Shown here: positions 20,815 to 33,705 of the stretch, one piece after another | How positions within the stretch are numbered: the stretch's first letter is position 1 | Layout of the letters: each line of letters opens with the position of its first letter | DNA from: Neelides folsomi | Lineage: Eukaryota > Arthropoda > Collembola > Neelipleona > Neelidae | DNA length: 64,000 nt | NCBI GenBank assembly: GCA_034687125.1 | Contig: JAQGBZ010000180.1 | Span: 61,053-125,052, forward strand | Reading direction: 5' to 3' | Position numbers and translations under genes: made by a program | Notes under the pieces: generated by a model | Told to the model about the DNA's origin: nothing | What the model saw: the letters and a program-made list of their open reading frames with translations, nothing else | Databases searched by the model: none

Positions 20815-22028
20815 ATGATTCGATTTAAATCGGGTAAATTGACCTTTTTATTTATTTCTTTTTCTTATTTTAATTACTTTCATTTATGTTATTTAAGAAA
20901 ATTAAGAATTAAATGATGAAATTTAATAACCCTTAATCATTTCTAGAAAATTGTGATGAAGAAACGAATGAGAACAATGCTGAAATGTATATTTTACCAG
21001 ACATCCAATTCAGCTGCACAAAATGTCTTAAACAATTTGTATTTGAAATGGAATACGAAGTTCACATCAGAAATTGCAAAATAAATTGGCCAGAAGTCAA
21101 AATAGAACATCAAAACAAAAAATATAAAAAAATTAATTCTTCAAAAAAAGTTCCCTCTAAAATTAATACTTCATTTAAATGCAAGATCTGTGAGAAAATA
21201 TTCCAAGACAAAGTAAAATTAAGAATGCACATTCGTCGAAGTCATGGTCCAAAATTTCAATGTGATTTCTGTGATAAATCATTCAAAGCCAAAATAAATT
21301 TAAAAGTTCACATGAGTCTCCACAAAGAAGAAAAAAAATTTCAATGTTCAATCTGTATTAAAAGTTATACGGATCAGATGCTTTTATCAAGACATTTACA
21401 ATGCCACTCGGAAAGTTACATAGCTGAATGTAAAATTTGCAAGAAGAAAATGAATCGCCATTACATGAAACGTCATTTAGCGATTCACTCAAATGAAAAA
21501 CGTGTCAAAATAAGTTTCCAATGCGAAGAGTGTGAAAAAAGCTACAGCAGTAAATATCATTTAAAAATTCATATGAGGATTCACAATGAAGATTTTCCCT
21601 TTGAGTGTGGATTGTGCAAAAGACCATTTAAAGTTCAAGATAAACTTTTTGATCATATCCGTAGACATTTGAATGAAAGACCTTTTAAATGTTCAATTTG
21701 TGAGAAACGTTTTTGTGTTGGTCCAAGATTAAAATATCATTTTACAATGAACCATGAAGGTCAAACATTTAAATGTGAAAATTGTAAAAAAATATTTCTT
21801 TCTCAGATGAGTTTAAAATCTCATCAGCTTCAAATACATGGGGTTAAATGCCTTGTCTGTAATAAATATTTTCCCTCAGAGAAAAGTGTCAGATATCACA
21901 AACAGAATCAGAAATGTAAACCGAGAAAATTAGTTAATCGTGATAGTAAAATAATTAAAAAAGAACCAGAGGAAAATTTTGATTCCAGTAAGATTATATT
22001 AGACGATCGCTTGATTTGTGAAGGCTGA
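20815..22028 (+). CDS. C2H2 zinc-finger protein, about 9-10 fingers, 366 aa
   Basis: Nuclear DNA-binding protein, probably a transcription factor. The main exon 20947..22028 encodes a nearly continuous array of C2H2 fingers (CTKC, CKIC, CDFC, CSIC, CKIC, CEEC, CGLC, CSIC, CENC and CLVC starts), with linkers of the HxxxxxxF/KC type. The fifth finger (CKICKKKMNRHYMKRHLAIH) is shortened. The tail after residue 335 is basic then acidic and finger-free. A tiny first exon, 20815..20833 (ATG then six codons), splices in phase with AG at 20945-20946 and gives an uninterrupted frame. This start is plausible but less certain than the finger region; the ATG at 20985 is the alternative. No SCAN, KRAB, ZAD or BTB domain is seen. 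Confidence 0.88.
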
Positions 22029-22283
22029 ATTTTCCATGCTATGCAGAACTAATTTAATATTGTATTTCTTTTAAAAATTATACAAATCATACAAAGCGCA
22101 GCACAGGCTTTAAAATTTTGAATGAAAATCTAATTGAACATTTTTTTTTACTTTTTTAGTCGAATTCAATTAAGAAAAATATTTACATCATTGTTACTAT
22201 AGCATGTACTCTATGGACAAATTGTTGAAAACAATTTAAACTTCACTTAAATTATGAAAACGAATAATCTGGAATTTGATTGT

Positions 22284-24740
22284 TTATTTCAAAATTCTTT
22301 TCACGACCTTTCCTTTAAACGGTTGTGGTGCGAGAGTGAAGCCGTCAAGAGGAACTTTAGAAGGCAAATGTTTTTGGTCTTCTGCTTCAAAGTCAAAATT
22401 GATCATAAAAGTTGTAAAAAATAGGAAATAATTCACTCTTGCCAAAATTTCTCCCGGGCAAGCTCTTTTTCCTGTTAATAAATTGATAAAATGAAATTAA
22501 TCTGATGACTAATGATTTATGAGTTAAAATTCAATTAACAAATTATTTTATACCATGGCCAAATGCGAACATTCTCTCAGATGGAACAAATTTCCCTTCG
22601 TGGTTTAAAAATCGTTCAGGTCGGAAATTCTGAGGATCTTTCCAATGAGCTTCATCGTTTAAAACGCTATAAACATTGACCATCACTGTTGTTCCCTGTT
22701 AAAATAATTTTTTTTAATCTATAATTTACCGTAATTTACAGTTATAAATTATACATGATGTATGTACAAATACATGTATTTTAAAAAGCTGCGAAGATTA
22801 TTTTATATTATATTTATTTATTGAATAAGTATTGTCAGCTCTATAAATTTTGTTGTTATATGCTGTATTATGTTTTATTGAAATGATCTTTTACTTTTGG
22901 TATATTGTAATTATTCAGTGTCGTGTCAACAGTAGTACAATGTGGTACAGTTAATCCCGCGATATTTGAAATCCGAAACAATTCACTTAAAACTGCTTCA
23001 GTATATGGAACCCTATAAGATTTCATACAAAAGTAAAAATCAACATTTAATGTACATATTGTACCACGCAATGTCTATTATAATACAATTATTAGATTTG
23101 AATATAAAAAAGATTGATTTACTTTGATTTATCTGAATAAGAAGGTTGATCATGTCCAAAAACAGATTCCAATTCGATTTGTACCTTTTTCCTCACTTCC
23201 GGGTGGTGAATCATGTAAAGCAAAGCAAAGGCCAAAGAATTGCTTGTGCTCTCCGCACCAGCCGAAAACATATCAATTCCAGTTTCAACAAGTTGTTTCT
23301 CTGTCAAATTAAACATTAAAAATATTGCAACAAATTAAAATTGATACGGATTAGATAGGCGCACTTAAAAGGTTAAATTGATAAAATTGATAATATTGAA
23401 AATATTGTTATTAATGCTTTACTTGAAAAAGTAGAATTTTGTATTCCTTTTTCCTTTTCAATTTCAATTTCATTTAGATACAAATCAATAAAATCTAAAG
23501 GATTTTCCTTTCTATCACTCCTATGCTCATGGGTTAAGATCGTATCCTAAAAGCAGGAATCATAAATTAAGTATCTATTACATATACATATAGATGTAAA
23601 TTTATACGTCTTTGTTTAATAAATAAATAAATTTTAGGCGTTTACTTACATTGATTAAATCTACAAGAACATTTCTTCCACTGACATGTTTGTTCCATTT
23701 TTGTTTAAAATATGGAAGGTGTCGAAGCCAGGGATAATTCAAAATCAAATTCCCTCTTGAATCTCCACTTCTGAATGTCTCATACAACTTTTTTAAAATA
23801 ACCTTAAACTTCTCATCATCGTGTTTGTATCGAATTCCACTAACGATGGCCCATAAAATGTTGATAATGGAAACATTAAAAATGTCATCAAGTTGGACAA
23901 TTCCATTAGAGGAGCTCTTGACTTTCTTTTCTAATTCACTCACGCATTCGGCTATTTCTTCGTGGATTAATCCTTCAAGACTTGTTTTTCCAAATCCAAA
24001 ATCTCTCAAACTTCTATAATAATAATATTAAAAATATGCCTTATATTATTTGGAAAAATCTTGTTTTATATAAAAATGTCTTTTATGAGTATTATTGTCT
24101 TTGAACCATTCAAAAACAAAAAAACTTACCTTAACATAAATCTCCGTTGCTCTTTCCAAACATTCCCCCTTGAAAACATGATGCCTAAATTAATTACATT
24201 ACATTATTTAATTTATTGATATAATAAAATTCATTTTAGATTTTAAAGCGATTGGAATTTAATTGAAATTCAATTTAACCAAGATTCCTTTTTGCAGCTC
24301 TAAGTAAATTTCCATCTTCATCAGCTCCAAATACAAAATCTGGCCTTTCTGAAAAATCATCTCGACTGAGGACTTCTTTACAAGCTTCGTATCCATTGAC
24401 CAAAACGGCTAAACTTTTCCCTAAATATAATCCGCAAACAGGGCCATATTTTTCTCCAATTTTCTTTATAGCAAAGGGGGCGATCAAATTTTTATCAAAA
24501 ATATGAGTCCCACCGATAATTGGATAATTTTCAGGCCCTTTAATAAAATTCAACAAGTTAGTTTTTAAAGTTAATCATCGGATGTAAATATTTAAATATT
24601 CTAAACACAATATAAATTATTAAAAATAAGTAAATAAAATGAGTTTACTAACCTGGTGGAAAATTCTTTGGTCTTTTTGGTTTAATTGAAAAGTAAGAAA
24701 TACACAAAGTGATACAAAAAAGCACAAGTTCAATGATCAT
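22284..24740 (-). CDS. Cytochrome P450, clan-2-like (CYP), 9 exons, 504 aa
   Basis: Heme-thiolate monooxygenase, probably anchored in the ER membrane and acting in hormone or xenobiotic metabolism. Exons (5' to 3'): 24653..24740, 24280..24537, 24130..24184, 23650..24013, 23423..23546, 23123..23300, 22895..23012, 22554..22695, 22284..22471; all GT-AG and in frame (1515 nt). An N-terminal membrane anchor (residues 1-20) precedes the proline hinge PKRPKNFPPGPENYP. Other signatures are WKEQRRFMLRSLRDFGFGK (typical of CYP2-related proteins), the I-helix AGAEST (310-315), the K-helix ExxR (ELFR, 366-369), PERF, and the heme loop FAFGHGKRACPGE with axial Cys 447. All essential residues are intact. 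The exact CYP family and substrate are not assigned. Confidence 0.95.
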
Positions 24741-26742
24741 TTTGAAATTATTATAATTTACAAGGTTTTCAAGCGTAAAATGAAATGATGAAATGAATCA
24801 GCACAATGAAAAAGATTATTAATTGTGAAATGAAGCTTCACTCATTCAAAGTTCAAGTTAAAAACTGTTTGTCAAATGATTATTTTACCAATCTATATTT
24901 TTGTCAACACAATATAACTTGTAATATGTATGTGTATTAGATTACAATAATCGAATGGTAAATATTTAATAAAAATATTAAGCAATGTACATAAAAGTTT
25001 ATTATTGAAAATGAAAATCCCATGTGAAAAATGATTTTATTCGGCAACTATAAGTTAGTACACACCACACATCAAATTAGTACACATCTACACATCATCT
25101 TTTCATGCAATTGACTAAGGACAATTGTTAAAAACAAATTACGTAAACTTTTACCTTTACTAAATATTATACATTATGAAATGCTTTCTTATTATTATAG
25201 CCCAGAGGTTTATACGCTTACAATAAAACGATTTTTATATAAGTACTATACAAAATATGCAATACCATTGGTGCATAAACAATAATTACCTATATGTACT
25301 TACATATATCTCTTATAAAGTAAATAGTATGCTTAATACTAATATACTACTAACAAAAATGCATGATTATCATTTTCATTGTGCTTATAAAAACATTTCG
25401 TATGACAAAAGCTGGAAATGCCCCTAAGCATAAAATATCCTCAAGGTCTTTCATTAACACAAGTACTGTGTCGTCAAAAATATCTAGAGCCACCATATTT
25501 TCTTGCTTAAAAGGGATATGACCATTTTTGTGGAACTATGTGTAATAAATTGACATTTAACAACCAAATTAAAAATACTTAATTTTCAATAAGTTTCTGC
25601 TATATAATCTTATAGTAGATTATAAATTTTTAGAATAATATAATTGAATGTGAAATATAGTATAGTATAATACAAAAGGCATATAAAAATGTATAATCTT
25701 TTTCAAATTTTAAAACCCGCGAAAGTGCATTGGCTCGGCGTTTGGCGTCTGAAGAGTACATATATTTAAATCAGAAAGTGAATTGTAGACAATAAACAAG
25801 TGATAACGTTTTTCAATGTCATAAAATCTCTTATGATGTAACATAACCCAAATAGTTTTCTAATCAACTATGATACAGAGCTCAAATACATTTGTATAAT
25901 TATCCAATCCATACTAAAGTTGAACACACGATAATACGATGTTTATGCAATGAAGACATGTGCAATTGTGAAAAATAAAATAATCTAAATGATCCTATTG
26001 TATAATATGATAATTGATTACTTAAATTGTTAAATAGAATTATTGCATATGATGATAAAATATTGTTTCTAAATTTTAATCATATTTTAATAATTTCGAA
26101 ATGCAAATATGACTTAACCAGACTAAATCAAGATTATTTTGATTAATTTCTAAAAAAATTTGGACCATATAAAAGGGGAAAATTTTATTCATTTTAAATA
26201 ACAACTTACATTTGTTTTGAATTAAACAAAGCTCGGAATAATTCAAGAATACGGGCGCACAGAATTTTGACTGTTTTCGTTGTATATTTTACTCAATTAA
26301 ATAGTGCTGATTACGAATATGAGATCCGTTAGTAATGCAAAATTTAAAAAAACCTAACCTAACCTAAAATAAATGAATAATTAATAAAGCGGAAGCTCAG
26401 ACATGCGTTAATCACACACTTTCTATTTTCTCTCCTGGAACGAAGGAATGAAGTGCGCGCTTTAGTTTTACCGCTGATTTATCCGAATTTCATATTCCGA
26501 ATTAACCAACTTTAATTTTCAATTGAATTATTTTTATAATTTTGCATTCTTATTAAACATCAGATTCGTGATCTTTGTTAAATTGTAAGAAAGTCATCAG
26601 AATTCAAGGAGGCAGGTCGCCTCCTTGAATCCAAAGGTTTACAAAATATTCATAAGATTGAGATTTCATTAATTTTTGAAAATAAATTGTGATTATTTTT
26701 AAAAAAGTATAATTTTGCATATTATTTAAAGTTCTTTCCCAG
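24741..26742. other. Intergenic 2 kb; hairpin but no gene seen
   Basis: AT-rich. No N-terminal insulysin exons could be found here for the truncated gene that follows. A perfect 12-bp-arm hairpin occurs at 26602-26630, and three (CCTAA) units at about 26351-26366. Confidence 0.5.
26602..26630. repeat. Perfect 12-bp inverted repeat
   Basis: ATTCAAGGAGGC (26602-26613) pairs perfectly with GCCTCCTTGAAT (26619-26630) across a 5-nt loop. It is GC-richer than its surroundings. Confidence 0.8.
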
Positions 26743-28556
26743 CTTCGGATCCGCTTCACACTTCCTTGAATACTTTGTTAACTGATTTCATTAATGACTC
26801 TTTTAAACATTCAACGAAATGGGTGGCAAATTTGGAACTTTTGGTTATTGAAGGAATTTCAAATTTTAAATTGGAAAGACAAAAGTTTCTCATTTTTAAA
26901 GGCAATCATTTGATAGAGTTAAAGGAGTGGAAAAATAAAGATTCCATCCTACATGCGTTGCATTATATGGATTTAATTCTAATGGAAAAAACGTTCAGAA
27001 AAGAACATTTAATTGATGCTTTAAATGGTAAATTATTGTTTACATTACATTTTTAATTGCTCATCTTTACCAAACGTAATTCATTTAAGTCATAACTTAT
27101 ACAGTAATAAATCTATGTTTTAATATTTTCATAACTACCAGATATGATTTTTTAAACTTTTATATTTTTAGATCTCACTTTTGAGAAATTTGAACAATTT
27201 GTCTTGAGAGTTAAATTGAAATATGTTAATATGACCAAAGAAGTAAAATACAAATTATTTAAACAGTTTTAAAGCAATACGTTTAACTAACCATAAATGA
27301 TTTATTGGAATTGCTAAAAATAGCGACAAAGTACGGGAACACACTTCAAGAAAGCGGTTTAATTCAAAATGTCTCTTCACAAATTTGTTCTTTGAGAGAG
27401 GTCATTTTACCTCTTAGTAATTAATGCATTCATAATTTAATATTTTTTTTATTAATTTTATAAAACATGTCAAGTTCCTTCAGTTAGAAAATGATTCATA
27501 TTCTAATTCATTATGATCATTTTTCATGTAGGAGAAAGTTTGTACGTTTGTTCAAATGCGAGTAATCCTTGTTCCTGTCTTGTTCTTTACTTCCAAACTG
27601 GACTGGCAACAACGAGAGAAATTTTGAACTTGATTGCTTTCCTAATAGCTGAACCATGTTTTGATCAATTTCGCACAAAGGAACAGCTTGGTTATGTTGT
27701 TCGATCTCAAGTAAGAAGATCAACTGGAGCTCAAGGTTTCCAAACTGTCATTGAGAGTGAAAAAACCCCCGAATTTATTGAATATCGAATTGACTCATTT
27801 TTCGTTTATTTAGTCAAGTATTAATATAAATTTTTTATCAGAATTTCTTGAATAACATGACGGAAGAAGAATTTGAAAATAATAAATCCGCACTTACAAT
27901 TCTCAAAGTAGAAAAATGGAAAATTCAAAGAGATCGGAAAATTCCAATTTTGCCAGGGATTTTAAAACAACATTTCAATTTTGATAAAGAGAAGAATGAG
28001 CTTAAGGAAATCGAAATTCTGGAATTGAAAGATGTCCAACATTATTTTAAAGTCAGTTGAGGTTTAATTTCATTTATATAATAATCAAAATATTAATTAT
28101 CATTCGGTTTTTTATCAAATTTAAATAATGAATTAATTAACAATTGTTTCAATACTGTATTAAATTTTAAATTTAAATTTAAATAATTAAAGGATTATAT
28201 AAGGAAAAATGGAAAAACACATTCTATCATTTGACTATAGGAAACAATTCGATCCAAGTCGAAAATCTGAAAAAGAATTAAATCCTGTTCAACCTGAAAT
28301 TGATTCGACTAAAGTAAAGAGCTTTCATTGAAATATTACAATAAAAACATAATAAATCATATTATATCTGTATTTTATGAATATATTATACCTATAATTA
28401 TTTTTATATAATTCTGAAAAAACAAATTGTTTGAAACAATTAGAAACAATATGTATATTACAATATTACTTTTTCATTTGACAGGATGTAAATCTAATAG
28501 ACATTGATGAATGGAAGAACCAACAAGGAATGTATTCCTTAATGGAGAAAGACTAG
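26743..28556 (+). pseudogene. IDE: 5'-truncated insulin-degrading-enzyme-like (M16A peptidase) gene remnant
   Basis: Matches only the C-terminal half of insulysin: the SDPLH start, the EPCFDQFRTKEQLGYVV motif, SEKTPEFIEYRIDSF, NNMTEEEFENNKSAL and an end in DVNLIDIDEWKNQQGMY, with stop at 28554-28556. The N-terminal half with the HxxEH zinc site is absent from this window, so it cannot be catalytic as seen. Exon-like blocks: 26743..27027, 27172..about 27270, about 27296..27417, about 27530..27820, about 27842..28050, about 28194..28315 and about 28484..28556. Damage: a segment of about 45 residues is missing after ANLELLVIEG; the frame changes near 27265-27296 with stops; and the gap near 27815-27842 would need a 24-29 nt intron, well below the other introns here (68 nt or more). 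Several splice signals survive, so a divergent partial gene is the alternative. Confidence 0.7.
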
Positions 28557-29861
28557 ATCTTCTCAACTACCATTTAAACAAAACTCATTTTCCATATAAA
28601 TTATAACTCAAATAATCCAAAATTTAAGTTTATTTATTTAAATTTAACAGTTTGAAAAATAATTTTATAATGAGGCCTAATACTGTCTGTATAATAAGTC
28701 CAATAAAGTCCAATATATTTTATATAATTATATATAGTCCCCCCTTCTAAAAGACGCCTTACTATACTACTAGTATATTCCATTATATTGTATATAATTC
28801 TATATAAATCTATGTAATTTTACATATAATATTTTAAATTGAACAATGCAAATCTCTTGACTTTTATTATACTGGTATTGAGCGAAGTTAGTGAATAGGA
28901 ATCTATTCACATTCATCTGACTTAATCTGTCTAACTCGAAATTATTTTTGCATCTTCTTTATCATCATATTTTAATACTGCGTTGTACAGTCTGCTAGCT
29001 ATATTAGAACATGAAGTTTAAACTGTTTAAACATAAAAATAAACCATCATTGGACTCAAAGTTCAGTTCAAGTTTCAAGTGATTTTCTTTGAATTTAATG
29101 GCATAAGTTTGAGATTAAGATATTAACAAAAAATTGCTTACCAAATCATTTGATAGAATATCTTTTACATTAACTGCACAATGTGACTCATTAATAATGA
29201 CTCATATTTAATCGCTTCAATGAAATGATCATTTTTTGTAACCTTTACACTAATAAATTTGGAGGATTTGTTACATCAAATGTTAATTTGGGCCTGGAGC
29301 ATTAAAATAAGCAGAAAATTAAACCTTAAATGAATTTACATTGAATGTCGTCTTGTCAATTTCGTGAGTAGTACATTAATACATTATGCATCACTCTGCA
29401 TACAATAAAAATATATTAGGTTACATCTACAAAATAGGAATTGGAGCGAAATATTGCCCATTAAATCTTCTCTATATTTACGTACACCAACTTACACTCC
29501 ATTATATTATATGAAAAATCTAGTTATACTATATTTATGATAAATGAACTATCTACGCTGTAAATGTCATTATAATTTTTTAATGTGATTCAGTAACATA
29601 AACAGTTATTTAAAACTTTATTAAACTATTGGCAAATTATCATATTACTAGTAATTTGTTAATCCTGGTACCTAGTATAAATATATCCTTTGCATCATTT
29701 TCCTTGTCATTGATTCCTTGAACTCTTGAATCATTATCAATTAATATTTTCCCAACATATTGTTCAACTAAATTCCCATTTTAATTTAGTTAATAAACAT
29801 TTCAATAATTGCTAAAAGTCGATTCTACATTATTTTAGTTATTTAATTTAAAATATCAGAA
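28557..29861. other. Intergenic, AT-rich
   Basis: No gene seen. A TATAAATATA stretch at about 29676-29686 lies some 180 bp upstream of the next start codon and is a candidate core promoter. Confidence 0.45.
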
Positions 29862-31241
29862 ATGGTCAACCTTAAAAAAGCCAATTTTTTAAAATTATTC
29901 TTGGTCGCAATGCTTATGATGGTTCAAATCGGTAAATCACAAACGCAATTTATGGAAGAAGAAGAAGATGAAGACTTCCGTAGCGATGGAATAACAAGGG
30001 AGACGATCAAGGAATTTAGAGAAATGTGTCCTAATAAAAATATCAGCTTTAATTTCGAAGAAATTGTAAATTGTTTTTTTCAAATAATCTTACAAAATAA
30101 ACTTTAGATCAAATTTTTACTAAAACAAAAGTTTATACATAAATAATTAATATTGATCAATACTATTATTCGGATTAATATTAATAAGGAATTTTTTTAA
30201 TTTTCAGAGAGAAGTTATTTACTGCACCAAAGCTGAAACTCTAAATATTTTATCAATTGTAGCGTTTTCTAAAACGGATTTGGTTTCCGTTGTTAAATGG
30301 AACAAATTACAAGAACACGTTTGCAAAGTTGTTCCAAAATTCAAACAATGCTCAATTCCACTATTCAAATTATCGGACGAATGTTATAATACGAAAACTC
30401 ATAACGATAAAGTGTATGACGAAATTGCTAATTACATTTGCAAAATTGAAAAATTTGGAGAAACTATAACAGGTTTTTTTTTTTACTAAAAACAACCATT
30501 TGGAATATAATATATTTGTAAATACATAATTTGGTATACTTTTTAATCGTAAAATAATTATATTAAATGTGTTTTTTATAGATTTTATCAGATATGATGG
30601 GCACGAATGTATTGGTAGAGAATTGAAAACACAGATGTGGAGAAATTGTTCAAGTAAAAGCAAAATTGCTCCGTTTGAAGATATTTGCAAGTTAGCGCAA
30701 TAATGCAATAAATATTTATTACATTAATTAGAATACATATTGCTTGGGCAAATTATGTGAGGCATTTGTAAATTTGTATCCATATAAAAAGATATTTATA
30801 CAAAAATTATCATTTTACTTTTACTAGGATAATTTAACAAAGATATATAAAGATATTTATAATTTATTTTTCAATGCCCAATGCCCTGCTTAATTTTACA
30901 CAAAACTAATTAATCTAAAAAATTATATTAATTGATTGGTCGTTTTTATAATTAATTTTAAACAATTTAATATCAAAATGAATTTAATTTTAAATGGCAT
31001 AATATAATTCATTTAAACTTTATTTATTATTTTATCATATAGAGACATTGAAAGGGGTAAATCCTGCTTTGAAAATACAATTGGAAAATGCTTGAAAGGA
31101 CAACTCTCGATGATTCCTCTCTTTAATAATGTTGGAAGAATTTTTGAATGTCCAGGATATTTACTTTCTTCGGGTGAAAAGATCCAAACCAACATTAAAG
31201 CTTTGTTGGCAATAATAATCACATATTTAATTATTCATTAA
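29862..31241 (+). CDS. 27 kDa hemolymph glycoprotein-like (DUF1397-like) secreted protein, 4 exons, 258 aa
   Basis: Exons 29862..30065, 30208..30472, 30582..30690, 31043..31241 join in frame to 777 nt. A signal peptide (about residues 1-26, ending QIGKSQ) is followed by a short acidic segment. The body has regularly spaced cysteines (EHVCKVVPKFKQC, SDECYN, NYICKIE, GHECIG, RNCSS, DICKDI, SCFENTIGKC, FECPG), as in the insect 27 kDa hemolymph glycoprotein family. A hydrophobic C-terminus (ALLAIIITYLIIH) could be a GPI-attachment signal, which is unusual for that family and would put the protein on the cell surface. The family's role is unknown. First and only intact member of a tandem trio. Family assignment rests on cysteine spacing and length, so it is moderate. 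Confidence 0.75.
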
Positions 31242-31969
31242 TCAATTTTGATATTGAAGGATCGAGGCATCAATAATAATTATAAATGTTTTATTTGTAG
31301 TGTTATAGGGCATTCCATTAATATTTGTAATAGTTATTGCTATTATAATTAATAATAATTAAATGTTTAATAATTAATTGTTTAATTCAATTAAAATAAC
31401 TACATTATTACTTATTATTACTATATTACTAGTGATAACTGTAACTGTTAACGTTAACACATAATTATGTAATGTTAATTAATCAGTTATTTTATTTAAT
31501 ATTAAATTGTTATCAAAACTTTAAAATAAATAAATTAGTAAATTGATTGTTTGAACAAATTAAGCATTTTTCTCATAACGAGAATACAATATTAATAAAA
31601 TTATCAACGACATTGGTATTAAAATTTACCAAGCTTACAATGAAAAAATGTATAATTTATTGCAATGAAAATAAATATCTATCTATCTACAATTAGCTGG
31701 TTTGGTTGACCCGATCACCTGATAACCATTTGCTGTTGAGTTGACCTTTGAAGTCTTCAATCATTATCCTTGACATCTTTCTTAGCAATTAAATCCTATT
31801 AATATCTGTGCTCAAAGTTGCTCAATATTAGTAGTTAAATCTAAAGCGGTGAGTGTCAAGCTTGTTTATTTCCATTTATATTATTCAACAACCAACAACA
31901 TTATTTTAATAATTCTTTGGTATCATATATCATATAACGATTTTATTTTCCAGATATTAAAAATTCAGA
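31242..31969. other. Spacer between tandem copies
   Basis: AT-rich, no gene. It probably contains the promoter of the ancestral second copy; the segment just before 31970 (polypyrimidine then CAG) resembles the end of a 5' UTR intron shared by the paralogues. Confidence 0.4.
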
Positions 31970-33074
31970 ATGGTGAAGTTGGAAAATCAAAGGTCTTTAT
32001 GTTCGTCAGTGTTATGTTTATGTTGATCCAAATCGGGAAATCACAAGAAATTCATGAAGAGAATGAAGACCTACATATTCAATTTGAAACAAACGCGACA
32101 ATTGATATGGTCAGGAAAGGCCCACCATCGTCATTGATCATTCAGAAATTGTAAATTTATTTCAAATATAAATTAATTTTCAATACGTAAATTATAAATT
32201 AATCTTCAATTTTACAAGTAATTATTTTAAATATATTATTAACAAGTGACAATTAAAATTTTTAAAATGTTATACATTTCAGAGTAAAATTGCTCGCTGT
32301 TATATGTCCGAATCAAGAAAAATCACACCAATAATTAATACGTATAAAGAAGAGGATTTATTACCAGTTGCAAAAATGAACTTGAATCAGGATGAAGTTT
32401 GCAAAGCAATTCCTAAATTCAAACAATGCTTTTCACCATTATTCAAAATATCAGACAAATGTTTCAATAAAAAAAACTCATATTGATAAAGTTGTTGACG
32501 CCTTTGCTAATTATATTTGCAAAATTAAAAATTTTGGAGATATAATATCAGGTATAAAAGTCTTAGAACTTGGCTATATATTTTAAAGTAATTCACAACA
32601 AATCACATATCATTTAAATATTTATATTTTCCAGGGTTTGCGGTTAATGATGGGCGAAAATGTATTGATGATGAATCGAGATCACCAATTTTGAGAAATT
32701 ATTATAACGATTTTCAAGACATTGTTCGAATATTCTCTGGAGAAACTTGCGAGTGAGTAGTGCATAATATAATTTTTAGTAAGCATATTATTTTTATTGA
32801 GTCGAGTAAAATTACAAGCTTGTGCAATGATAATGATGATTATCCAATGATAAACAAATTTCATATTTATCTATAAACTGGATCGACATAAGAGTAATAA
32901 AATCCATCTTATTAATTGACCTTATTTTATCTTATCTACATAATTTTCCTTTGCAGCGAAATTGAAAAGGGTAAATACTGTATTGAAAATTCAATTGGAA
33001 TGACGAGTGAAATGAAAGATCTTTCGAGGCAACTACACATCTGTAGTAGTAGATTATTGTGTAGTGTGTTCTAA
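31970..33074 (+). pseudogene. Second DUF1397-like copy, decayed
   Basis: Paralogue of the gene at 29862-31241 with the same four-exon plan. Exon regions: about 31970..32151, 32284..about 32552, about 32636..32752 and 32958..33074. Recognisable pieces include QIGKSQ, VCKAIPKFKQCFSPLFKISDKC and NYICKIKNFGD. Lesions: the ATG aligned to copy 1 is out of frame with the signal peptide; exon 1 ends in a phase incompatible with exon 2; an A8 run near 32469-32477 shifts the frame by one; and exon 4 is cut short by an inverted duplication (33010-33104), giving a stop at 33072-33074. Splice dinucleotides are still present. Confidence 0.75.
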
Positions 33075-33104
33075 CTTGTAGTTGCCTCGAAAGATCTTTC
33101 ATTT
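33010..33104. repeat. Perfect 28-bp inverted duplication inside exon 4 of copy 2
   Basis: 33010-33037 and 33077-33104 are exact reverse complements separated by 39 nt. The left arm is part of the exon; the right arm replaces the sequence that should follow in the paralogues. Confidence 0.9.
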
Positions 33105-33705
33105 GAGTGTGATGCGATATCATAAAAGTAGAAGTCCATTTGAGAAATAAAATTCTGGTCGAGATGGTATTTTCTTACATTATCTAAAAGCTAAATTGAC
33201 TCGGTATTTAAACTAAAATCAATAACTACATTGTTTCTAAAATCCTTATTCATTTCAATTTTTTGATCAATTTTCTCCCTTACTTTACATACAGCTATTG
33301 GATTCCAATATGGTTACTCTGAGAAAATATATTTAACTTGATCTAATTCATGATTTATTATATTCGAGAGGGATTATGGAGTACGATTTATAGCAAAGTC
33401 ACTGTACTTATGCGCTTGTGCGACGAGACTTACGTATCTCCCCCTGCTGTCGTATATGTTTAGTGTGTCCACGAGCTTCTTAACCTGTTGAGTTAAGTTC
33501 TGAATTGACCCATTAAATCTTCAATCATTCTTTACTTATTAAGTACTTAAAACTAATTAATAACTGCTCTCTTAGTTGCTGACTCAGTTTAACGAAAAAC
33601 CGTGAGTTCCATTTAAATCTTATTCCATTGATTTATTCAACTACATATACAGATTTTCAATAATTATTTATTAATATTGCTTTATTTCTAAATAGAATAA
33701 CCAGA
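33105..33705. other. Spacer between second and third copies
   Basis: AT-rich, no gene. A CGAGACTTACG-containing GC-richer stretch at about 33415-33480 has no recognised function. Confidence 0.4.

Noticed and set aside
26351-26366. Three CCTAA units, like the arthropod telomere repeat TTAGG
   Set aside because: Only three units; expected by chance in AT-rich DNA and too short to call an interstitial telomeric block.
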